From positions 1 through 7,208 of the forward strand of contig JAFAWC010000238.1 of assembly GCA_019242135.1 (NCBI GenBank): a stretch of DNA of 7,208 nucleotides, in the 5' to 3' direction. Source of the DNA: Mycobacteriaceae bacterium. GTDB taxonomy: Bacteria; Actinomycetota; Actinomycetes; Mycobacteriales; Mycobacteriaceae. The notes below the pieces were generated by a model. The model did no database searches, was not told where the DNA came from, and saw only the letters and a program-made list of their open reading frames with translations. Shown piece after piece: positions 1 through 5,677 of this stretch (its first letter is position 1; each line of letters opens with the position of its first letter). The position numbers and the translations under genes are program-made.

Positions 1-318
1 ATCGGCCGCCACCGCGATTGCGTGCGCTCGAGGGAAATCCGGCGTCGACGCGAACGTCGGTTGCAGCGCAATGGTGTTGATGCCCAAGATCCGAAGCCGC
101 CGGGTGTCGCAGGGCTCGGTGACGAGCAGGTTGACCTCCCAGCCGCCCATCGCCCGGTCGAACAACCAGCCGCCCGCCGACCGAACCACGTCCTCGACGC
201 TTGCGGCGAACACATCCAGCCGGTATCGCGTGGGCATGGTCGCCGAGGCCGCCGGATGCCCATCCCGAAATTCGTTGGGTGCACCGTGATCGTGGATATC
301 GACGGCCCGAGCGGTCAT
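1..318 (-). CDS. Hypothetical protein, 3' end cut by window edge
   Basis: An open minus-strand frame runs from an ATG at 318 to the left edge without a stop, giving the first 106 residues. About 80% of codons end in G or C, as expected for a real gene in this genome, and the competing plus-strand frames match no family I know. Upstream of the ATG are AGGGG (2 bases away) and AGGA (10 bases away). Residues 30-105 look like a folded soluble domain, with RYRLDVFAAS, a Gly/Trp-rich stretch GGWLFDRAMGGWEV (49-62) and a hydrophobic strand RILGINTIAL (76-85). Residues 1-27 are polar and less ordered; Met28 (ATG at 237) is an alternative start. No signal peptide or membrane segment is visible. I do not recognise the family and assign no function. 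It is separate from the operon upstream but carries the same promoter-proximal motif as that operon, so co-regulation is likely. Confidence 0.72.
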   Translation of the reverse strand, partial: MTARAVDIHDHGAPNEFRDGHPAASATMPTRYRLDVFAASVEDVVRSAGGWLFDRAMGGWEVNLLVTEPCDTRRLRILGINTIALQPTFASTPDFPRAHAIAVAAD

Positions 319-344
319 AACCCCTGGTTCCTTTGCGTGATCGC

Positions 345-363
345 AGCGGCGCTCGTCGCCGCT
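345..363 (-). promoter_or_regulatory. Leader inverted repeat (hairpin), 7-bp arms
   Basis: AGCGGCG (345-351) and CGCCGCT (357-363) are perfect inverted repeats around a 5-base loop. They lie 27 bases upstream of the ATG at 318, inside the leader predicted for that gene. In RNA this would be a GC-rich hairpin just ahead of the ribosome-binding region. It could modulate translation, act as a leader terminator, or be a chance product of GC-rich DNA. There is no U-tract after it. Confidence 0.4.
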
Positions 364-372
364 TCATCCCCC

Positions 373-387
373 GGTGCGGTCCGCACC
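373..387. promoter_or_regulatory. Perfect 7+1+7 dyad, candidate operator
   Basis: GGTGCGG (373-379) and CCGCACC (381-387) form a perfect palindrome around one central base (380). It lies 18 bases from the putative -10 box at 405-410 on the downstream (minus-strand) side, and would sit in the early leader of the gene starting at 318. A one-base centre suits a dimeric repressor site better than an RNA hairpin, although a 5-bp stem (GGTGC/GCACC) could form in RNA. No second copy was noticed in the window. The regulator is unknown. Confidence 0.4.
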
Positions 388-404
388 AGATCGACACCAC
401 CACC

Positions 405-434
405 AGCGTGACACTTAGGCTCCGATCTGTAAAG
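405..434 (-). promoter_or_regulatory. Putative promoter/operator of left gene, copy 1 of twin motif
   Basis: On the minus strand a TTTACA box (428-433 on +) is followed after exactly 17 bases by CACGCT (405-410 on +). This is a usable -35 (5 of 6 against TTGACA) and a weak -10 (A2 and T6 of TANNNT). It would start transcription near 398 and give a leader of about 80 bases for the gene starting at 318. The same AGCGTGACACTTA-N10-TGTAAAG arrangement recurs at 6418-6447 with identical spacing. The conserved bases extend beyond any promoter box, so an operator overlapping the promoter is likely. AGCGTgACACT inside it is an imperfect dyad (4 of 5 arm bases). Confidence 0.5.
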
Positions 435-444
435 TGCAGATCGG
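422..444 (-). terminator. Inverted repeat after the operon's last gene, possible terminator
   Basis: CCGATCTG (422-429) and CAGATCGG (437-444) are perfect 8-bp arms around a 7-base loop, 12 bases beyond the monooxygenase stop codon in the direction of transcription. The position fits an operon terminator. No T-run follows, so it would be a U-tract-less terminator of the kind proposed for actinobacteria. It overlaps the TTTACA box of the putative downstream promoter, so it could equally be part of an operator. The structure is certain; the role is inferred. Confidence 0.45.
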
Positions 445-456
445 GGATTCAACGAG

Positions 457-2010
457 TCAGACCTGTGACACGTCCGGCGGAAAACGTTGGCTCGACGAGG
501 TGTCTGCCCGCGCCTCGACGGCGCACCGGCCCGATGGCGGATCGAATCGGTAGTCGGCGGGCCTGAACCGTCGCGTCATGGCCCAGAAGGACCGCGCGCT
601 GCGCGGCCACTGGGTGACCACCCGCCCGTTGGCGGCCCGGAAGTAGTTGCTGCACCGGGTCGTCCAAACGGTGCCCGCCATCCAGCGGTCGATCCTGGCG
701 ATGAAGCCAGCCATGGCGTCCGGCCGCAGCGCGACATAGGACTTGCCGGTGCGCCGCAGGTGCCGCAACGCGCGGACGACGTAGCGTGCCTGGGCCTCGA
801 GCATGAAGATGACGCTGTTGGAGCCGACATTGGTGTTGGGCCCGTAGAGCATGAAGAAATTCGGGAAACCCGGAACCGTCATCCCCAGGTAGGCATACGC
901 GCCGTCGCGCCATGTCTCCCGCAACGACGCGCCGCCCTCGCCGACGACCTCGATCTGACCGAGATAGTGAGCCGCAGCGTAGCCGGTGGCGCATACCACG
1001 ACGTCGACGTCGAGTTCGGTGCCGTCCTCGGTCACCACCGACCGGGCCCGCAGCGCCCGCGCGGGACTGGCCACCACCTCGACATTGGGTTGTGTCAACG
1101 CTGCCAGAAAATCCGACGAGAACACCAGGCGTTTGCAACCGAGGGGATGATCCGGCGTCAGCTTGTCGCGCAGCTCGGAGTCATCGACCACGGATTCGAG
1201 CATGGCAACGGCCAGTGCCCTGAATTCGCGTGTCTTGTCGCTGCCGTTCTCGATCACCGAGATGTTCGCCTCGCTGCGTAGCCACAACCGGGCGCGGTAG
1301 AGCTTCTTGGCGAACGGGATATGCGCGAACATCCACCGCTCCCGTTCGCTGTACGGCCGATCCGGCTTCGGCAGGATCCACGTCGGCGACCGTTGCACCG
1401 AGTAGACCTTGTCGGCGACCTTCGCCAGCTCGGGCACCAGCTGCGAGGCTGTTGAGCCGGTTCCCAGCACCGCGACCCGCGACTGGCGCAGATCGATCGA
1501 GTGATCCCAGCGCGCCGAGTGCATCACTGTGCCGCTAAACGGTTCCTCTTCGACGAGCCTGGGCATCACCGGCTGGGTGAACAGCCCAACCGCGGAGATC
1601 ACCACGTCGAAACTGTGCTGCGCTCCGGTTGCCGTCGTCAGTCGCCACGTCGTGCTGTCCGGGTCCCAATGAGCTGACCGGATTTCCGTGCTCAGTTGCA
1701 GATGCGGGCCCAGGCGGTAGCGCCGGGCGCACCGCTCGAAGTACTCCAGAATCTCGGGCTGGCCCGACCAGAGCCGCGACCAATGCGGATTCAGGGCAAA
1801 CGAATACGAATACAGATGAGATTTGACGTCGCACGCGAGCCCCGGATAGGTGTTGATCCGCCACGTCCCGCCGACTCCGGCCTCGCGGTCGAAGATTGTG
1901 AAATCCTCAAAGCCCGCTTTGCGCAGAAGGATTCCCAAAGCCAGTCCGCCAGGGCCGGCTCCGATGATGCCCACCGAAAGGCTTTTTGGCCTCAACCGAT
2001 CTGCAGGCAT
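457..2010 (-). CDS. Flavin-containing, Baeyer-Villiger-type monooxygenase
   Basis: This 517-residue protein is a soluble FAD/NADPH monooxygenase expected to insert one oxygen atom of O2 into a ketone, giving an ester or lactone. The FAD Rossmann motif GAGPGG is at 17-22. The GxWxxxxYPG...D motif typical of Baeyer-Villiger enzymes spans G48-W50-Y55-P56-D61. The fingerprint FxGxxxHxxxW(D) is complete at F158, G160, H164, W168, D169. The NADPH Rossmann motif GTGSTA is at 183-188 and ATGY at 341-344. Length is normal for single-chain class B enzymes. The ATG at 2010 gives a correct N-terminus and overlaps the SDR gene by 19 bases; a G-run (GGGGGG) just ahead of it is the only ribosome-site candidate. 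It is the last gene of the operon. In this context the ketone would come from the P450 and dehydrogenases. The substrate cannot be read from sequence; an ordinary N- or S-oxidising flavin monooxygenase is the less likely alternative. Confidence 0.92.
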   Translation of the reverse strand: MPADRLRPKSLSVGIIGAGPGGLALGILLRKAGFEDFTIFDREAGVGGTWRINTYPGLACDVKSHLYSYSFALNPHWSRLWSGQPEILEYFERCARRYRLGPHLQLSTEIRSAHWDPDSTTWRLTTATGAQHSFDVVISAVGLFTQPVMPRLVEEEPFSGTVMHSARWDHSIDLRQSRVAVLGTGSTASQLVPELAKVADKVYSVQRSPTWILPKPDRPYSERERWMFAHIPFAKKLYRARLWLRSEANISVIENGSDKTREFRALAVAMLESVVDDSELRDKLTPDHPLGCKRLVFSSDFLAALTQPNVEVVASPARALRARSVVTEDGTELDVDVVVCATGYAAAHYLGQIEVVGEGGASLRETWRDGAYAYLGMTVPGFPNFFMLYGPNTNVGSNSVIFMLEAQARYVVRALRHLRRTGKSYVALRPDAMAGFIARIDRWMAGTVWTTRCSNYFRAANGRVVTQWPRSARSFWAMTRRFRPADYRFDPPSGRCAVEARADTSSSQRFPPDVSQV

Positions 2011-2723
2011 TGCCCCCCGTCCACCACCAGTTCGGCGCCCGTGATGAATGACGCCCGGTCTGAGACCAGAAAGGACACCGCGTCGGCGACTTCGACCGGG
2101 TCACCGAGTCGGCCCGACAGCGACGCTGCCTCCAGCCGGGCCTTCGTGTCCGCGTCGAGCATCGGCGTGTCGATCGGTCCCGGGAACACGGCGTTGACGC
2201 GGATCCTCCACGGCGCGAGTTCAGCCGCGGCGATCTGCGTCAGGCCTCGCAGTGCCCACTTGGCCGAGCCGTATGCACAGTGGTGCGGGAATGCGCGCAG
2301 AGCGCCCGTGCTGCACGTGTTGACGATCGCGGCGCCGTCGGCGCGGCGCAGGTGCTCCAGCGTCGCCTGCATTCCGAGAAACGGGCCCAGACAGTTGACC
2401 CGCCAACTGCGTTCGAAGCCGCCCGGCGTCTCGTCGGCAAGCGACGCCCGGTGCAGCACACCGGCATTGTTGACCAGCGTTGTCAGCGACCCGAACACCT
2501 CGATGGTCGCCGCCACCGCCGCCGTCCACTGTCCCGGTGACGTCACGTCCAACGAAATCGGTATCACGGCGTCGTCGTCGAGCGCTTCGACGCTGGCCCT
2601 CAACTCGTCGGCCTGCCGATCGCATGCGGCGATGCCGACCCCGTCGGCTCGCAGCCGCCTGACGATCGCGGCGCCCTGGCCGCGGGCGGCGCCGGTCACC
2701 AGCGCGACGCGATCGGCGGTCAC
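1992..2723 (-). CDS. SDR-family NAD(P)-dependent oxidoreductase
   Basis: This is a classical short-chain dehydrogenase/reductase of 243 residues, the usual length, likely interconverting an alcohol and a ketone in the cytoplasm. The nucleotide motif TGAARGQG is at 10-17 and NNAG at 85-88. The full catalytic tetrad is present: N110, S138, Y151 and K155, with the standard S-to-Y spacing of 13. The C-terminal PGPIDTPM (181-188) and the ITGAELVVDGG strand end (227-237) are also typical. D35, just after the second strand (GIAACD), suggests NAD(H) rather than NADP(H), as an inference. I chose the GTG at 2723 because it gives a canonical N-terminus and overlaps the aldolase stop as GTGA. The frame is open further upstream, but that extension is aldolase sequence read in another frame. 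The partner could be the P450 product or the substrate of the next enzyme, the Baeyer-Villiger monooxygenase. Confidence 0.92.
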   Translation of the reverse strand: MTADRVALVTGAARGQGAAIVRRLRADGVGIAACDRQADELRASVEALDDDAVIPISLDVTSPGQWTAAVAATIEVFGSLTTLVNNAGVLHRASLADETPGGFERSWRVNCLGPFLGMQATLEHLRRADGAAIVNTCSTGALRAFPHHCAYGSAKWALRGLTQIAAAELAPWRIRVNAVFPGPIDTPMLDADTKARLEAASLSGRLGDPVEVADAVSFLVSDRASFITGAELVVDGGQCLQIG

Positions 2724-3484
2724 GGTGACTGCTCCTGCGCGGTCGCGTCGTTCAGATGCGCGGCGGCTCCGCGTCGCAGTGCGTGCGACTCGGATGCCAG
2801 AGTGATCATCCGGAAGCCCAATCGGGCCATCGCCCGTCCGGCGGTTCCATCGAAGGCATGGACACCGGCGACCAGTCCCGCCGCCGACGCTCTTGACTGA
2901 AGATGTGCCAACGCGTCGCGGACGGCCGGATTCGTCCACACCTCGGCCGGGCGGCAACCCAGCGTGATCGCAAGGTCAGTGGGACCCACGTAGATACCCG
3001 CCAATCGGGGGACCGAACAGATCTCGTCGACCGCTGCGAGGCCGCGCGCGGTTTCCACCATCGCGAACACGCTGACCCGGGATTCCAACGCGCTGGGATC
3101 GTGACCGAGGCTCGCCCGCAGCGGCCCGAAGCTGCGCACCCCCGCGGGAGCGTAGCGAGTGGCCGCGACGGCTTGGGCCGCCTGCTCGGCGGACTCGACC
3201 ATCGCGATGATGACGGCGTCTGCGCCGGCGTCCAGCACCCGGCCGATCGGCGCGGGGTCGGCCGACGGCAGCCGGACCGCGGTGGCTATCGGCAGGTGCT
3301 CCGCCCGGCTCAGCATGCGCGCGACGTCCGCGTCGTCGAGGAAGCTGTGCTGCACGTCGAATCCGACATAGTCGTATCCGGTGTCGGCGAACGCGTCCGG
3401 CCCGATGACCGTCGGCCCGACCACCCATCCGCCCCAGAGGTGATCGCGGGCGCCAAGGGCCTGCTGCAGGTCGCTTTGGGTCAT
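2720..3484 (-). CDS. HpcH/HpaI-family class II aldolase/lyase
   Basis: This 254-residue protein belongs to the HpcH/HpaI family, metal-dependent TIM-barrel enzymes that typically cleave 2-keto-4-hydroxy acids by retro-aldol reaction to pyruvate plus an aldehyde. Residues matching the E. coli HpaI active site are present: D43 and H46 in FDVQHS, R71 in AVRLP, metal ligand E144 in MVETARG and metal ligand D170 in GPTDL. The YAPAGVRSFGP segment (111-121) is the family's typical RYPPxGxRG-like loop. After the last barrel strands, GVHA (207-210) replaces the GILI seen in HpaI, so substrate preference may differ. The ATG at 3484 has GAGG 5 bases upstream and follows the dehydrogenase stop by 7 bases. 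The in-frame extension upstream to 3634 is dehydrogenase-coding DNA. The enzyme would supply C-C cleavage late in the pathway. A CoA-ester lyase of the same superfamily is less likely given the HpaI-type residues. Confidence 0.88.
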   Translation of the reverse strand: MTQSDLQQALGARDHLWGGWVVGPTVIGPDAFADTGYDYVGFDVQHSFLDDADVARMLSRAEHLPIATAVRLPSADPAPIGRVLDAGADAVIIAMVESAEQAAQAVAATRYAPAGVRSFGPLRASLGHDPSALESRVSVFAMVETARGLAAVDEICSVPRLAGIYVGPTDLAITLGCRPAEVWTNPAVRDALAHLQSRASAAGLVAGVHAFDGTAGRAMARLGFRMITLASESHALRRGAAAHLNDATAQEQSP

Positions 3485-3491
3485 GTCGGCC

Positions 3492-4460
3492 TCACGCGAC
3501 GATCGCGATCTTGATACGTTCCGGCGTCGGACGGCACGCCAGTTCGAACGCCGACTGCACGTCCTCGACACCGAAGGTGTGGGTGAGATAGTTTCGTAGC
3601 AGTTCGGGATGTTCGGCGGCGAAGTCGTTCGCACATCGCAGCACCCGTCGGCGATCCAGTGTCACACCGGATTTGAGCGTGAGGTTGTTGCGCAGCATGG
3701 TGCGCATGCTGATCGGATAACTGTCGTCGTCGGTGACGCCGAAGTAGAAGACCGTGCCGCCGAAGGCGGCCGCCGCGATGGCGTGGCCCAGTGTGGCGAT
3801 CTGGTGGCCGACGGCTTCAATAACAATGTCCGGCTTGTCATTCGGCTTCAGGTGACTGACCCAGCGGTCGCTGGTAGCGCGGATCACGGTGTCAACGCCG
3901 AACTCCCTGCCCACGGTGTCGCGGTCGAGAGGATCGATGCCGGTGACGTGCCCGGCGCCGTGTGCCTTCGCCGCGTAGGAGAACAGCAGGCCGATCGTGC
4001 CCTGGCCGATGACCGCGACGTGGCGCCCTGCGATGTCTCCCAGTTGCTCGAGCGCGTAGAGCACGCAGGCCAACGGCTGCAGGGCGACGGCATGCTGCGG
4101 GCTCAGCGCATGATCGTATGACGCCAGTCCGTTTCCGTCGCTGACCACGCGTTCCATCAAACCGTCGAAGCCCGATGCCCAGCCGACTACATGGTCGCCC
4201 GCACGGTGTGCTTGGTGCCGGCTGGCCAGCACCTCGCCCACGATCTCGTGGACCGGGAAGCCGTCCATTTCGGCGGCGCTGGTCCCCTGATCGCCCGGGA
4301 TCTTTCCGCGGACACCGCGGAAAGCGGGCAGGTCGCTGCCGCATATCCCGGCGGCCGAAAACCGCAGCAGAACCTGTCCTTCGCCAAGGCAATCTGCTGT
4401 CTTGTCGGGCAAGGTTGTTCGCTCGAATGTGTAGGGGGCGACGAGCCGGTAGGACCACAT
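3492..4460 (-). CDS. Zinc-type medium-chain alcohol dehydrogenase, atypical
   Basis: This 322-residue protein is a medium-chain dehydrogenase/reductase with a GroES-like N-terminal half and a Rossmann C-terminal half, probably oxidising an alcohol with NAD+. The catalytic zinc region is C40-G-S-D43 and H71-E72 in a VHEIVGEV context. The NAD motif GQGTIG is at 152-157 and D176 after the second strand suggests NAD(H). Three features are unusual. The four-cysteine structural zinc lobe is absent: only GWASGFDGLMERVV lies where it should be, which explains the short length. The Gly usually before His-Glu is Val. The Glu of the EPL motif found in the sorbitol/threonine dehydrogenase group is Gln128 (QPLACVLYA). 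The ATG at 4460 has GGAGG 7 bases upstream, inside the end of the P450 gene, and follows the P450 stop by 2 bases. It likely oxidises the P450's hydroxylated product. The atypical zinc site makes substrate class uncertain. Confidence 0.88.
   Translation of the reverse strand: MWSYRLVAPYTFERTTLPDKTADCLGEGQVLLRFSAAGICGSDLPAFRGVRGKIPGDQGTSAAEMDGFPVHEIVGEVLASRHQAHRAGDHVVGWASGFDGLMERVVSDGNGLASYDHALSPQHAVALQPLACVLYALEQLGDIAGRHVAVIGQGTIGLLFSYAAKAHGAGHVTGIDPLDRDTVGREFGVDTVIRATSDRWVSHLKPNDKPDIVIEAVGHQIATLGHAIAAAAFGGTVFYFGVTDDDSYPISMRTMLRNNLTLKSGVTLDRRRVLRCANDFAAEHPELLRNYLTHTFGVEDVQSAFELACRPTPERIKIAIVA
4302..4324. repeat. Perfect 10-bp inverted repeat, 3-base loop, inside the dehydrogenase gene
   Basis: CTTTCCGCGG (4302-4311) and CCGCGGAAAG (4315-4324) are exact inverted complements separated by ACA. 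The site encodes residues 46-53 (AFRGVRGK) of the alcohol dehydrogenase, about 140 bases into the gene. In mRNA it would be a stable GC-rich stem with a triloop. As DNA it is a strong dyad that could be a protein-binding site. It may simply reflect the F-R-G-V-R-G-K residue pattern in GC-rich codons. Confidence 0.5.
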
Positions 4461-4462
4461 CG

Positions 4463-5677
4463 TCAGACCTCCACTCCGACGCGGTTCCAGCCCCACTGGA
4501 AGCTCGACGGCGGTCGGTGCACCGCGTCACTGAGGATTCGGTAGTTGCCAACGCGTTTGAGCCATTCGGTCACCATGATGACGATCTCCAGGCGCGCCAG
4601 GTGATATCCGAGGCAGAAATGCTGGCCGCGACCGAACGCCAACGATCGTTCGATGCGCCGATTCCAGATGAATTCGTCGGGTTGCGGATATTCGCGCTCG
4701 TCGCGGTTGGCCGATGCGAGAAGGGTGATGATGCGCTGACCCGGCTGGATGGTCGTGCCGTGGATGGTGAACGGTTTTCGAATGGTGCGGGCGAACCATT
4801 GCGCCGGCGCGCAGTAGCGGATCATCTCGTCGCGCACCGCCCCCACCCTGCCATCCAGGTCGGCGCGCACCGCCGCCAGCTGTTCAGGCCGCCGGGCAAG
4901 TTCCCACAACCCGTGCGCGATGATCTTCGGCACCGTTTCGGTGCCGCCGATGAACACCCCGAGCATCTGTGTGGCGGCTTCTATGTCGGACAGCGCCGAG
5001 CCGTCCGGCAACCGGTAGGCGATGAGGTTATCGGCGATTGACAGGTCAGCGCCGGGTGCCTTGCAGCGTGCTCGCCTGACGACCGGCACGAGGTACTCCA
5101 GGTAATGAGGCCGCGCGTTGGCCACCTCGACCCCGGTGCCCGGCTCGGCAAGGCTGCCGGCATTGACGGTCGTGAGCACCTCGCGCGCCAGTTCGACCGG
5201 CAGGCCCAGCAACTCGCACACGACCGCCGCGGCGACGATCCCGCCGTATTCCTGGGTCAGATCGAAGCGTCGGCGCGGCAGCAACTCGTCGAGACGCTGG
5301 TTGGCCAACTCGCGGATCCGCGCGGCGAGTTTCGACACGGCTTTCGGGCGGAACTGCGCTGAGGTGCACCGCCGCACTTCGTTGTAAAGCGGTGCGTCAT
5401 AGTTGGCGTGAAACGGCATCGGATGCAACGGTGGATCCGGGACCGGCCCGGCATTATGTTGCGCTAGAACGGTTGCGGCAGGCAATGTTCCTTCCGATGC
5501 GACGAAGGTGCCGTCGTTGATCTCCAGCACCTGCCAAATGTCATCGAAGCGCGACAGGGCGTACGTGTCCCACCTGTCGATGTAGTAGAGGGGGTGTCGA
5601 GCCCGCAGCTCACGGTAGTACGGGAACGGGTCGGCCATCACCCGCGGATCGAATGGATCGTATGAAAAGGCAGTCAC
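4463..5677 (-). CDS. Cytochrome P450
   Basis: This 404-residue soluble bacterial class I-type P450 would hydroxylate an organic substrate using O2 and electrons from a ferredoxin. The I-helix oxygen-activation motif GGTET is at 244-248. The K-helix E284-x-x-R287 is intact, and the heme loop FGRGQHFCLG (348-357) carries the thiolate ligand C355. Two usual heme-propionate contacts are changed: the C-helix His of HxxxR is Tyr98 (DAPLYNEVRR, with R102 kept), and the His of the HLAFG motif before the Cys loop is Ser345. The GTG at 5677 overlaps the preceding stop as GTGA. No good ribosome-binding site lies before it, so translation is probably coupled to the gene upstream. The frame's extension to 6103 is read from the preceding gene. 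No ferredoxin or reductase gene is in the window. I cannot assign a CYP family. The cluster suggests an alicyclic or terpenoid-like substrate, as inference only. Confidence 0.94.
   Translation of the reverse strand: MTAFSYDPFDPRVMADPFPYYRELRARHPLYYIDRWDTYALSRFDDIWQVLEINDGTFVASEGTLPAATVLAQHNAGPVPDPPLHPMPFHANYDAPLYNEVRRCTSAQFRPKAVSKLAARIRELANQRLDELLPRRRFDLTQEYGGIVAAAVVCELLGLPVELAREVLTTVNAGSLAEPGTGVEVANARPHYLEYLVPVVRRARCKAPGADLSIADNLIAYRLPDGSALSDIEAATQMLGVFIGGTETVPKIIAHGLWELARRPEQLAAVRADLDGRVGAVRDEMIRYCAPAQWFARTIRKPFTIHGTTIQPGQRIITLLASANRDEREYPQPDEFIWNRRIERSLAFGRGQHFCLGYHLARLEIVIMVTEWLKRVGNYRILSDAVHRPPSSFQWGWNRVGVEV

Noticed and set aside
22..411. Plus-strand open frames across the left region (22-411, 71-289, 333-566)
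   Set aside because: Low-complexity, Arg/Pro-rich translations typical of antisense frames in GC-rich DNA. The minus-strand frame here has GC-biased third positions and protein-like composition.
465..471. Extra GTGACAC near the operon end, resembling the core of the twin motif
   Set aside because: It lies in the last codons of the monooxygenase, lacks the TTA extension and the TGTAAAG box at the right spacing, and is short enough to be chance.
999..1012. 14-base palindrome CGACGTCGACGTCG
   Set aside because: It arises from tandem Asp-Val codons in the monooxygenase (DVDVVV) and needs no other explanation.
1696..2805. Long plus-strand frame of 369 codons opposite the SDR and monooxygenase genes
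   Set aside because: It is antisense to two genes with complete catalytic motifs, and its composition (Ala, Arg, Ser, Pro-rich) matches no family I know.
2724..2957. N-terminal extension of the SDR frame to 2957
   Set aside because: The extension is the aldolase gene read in another frame. The SDR N-terminus is complete from the GTG at 2723.
3485..3634. N-terminal extension of the aldolase frame to 3634
   Set aside because: It overlaps the conserved C-terminus of the alcohol dehydrogenase. The ATG at 3484 has a proper ribosome-binding site.
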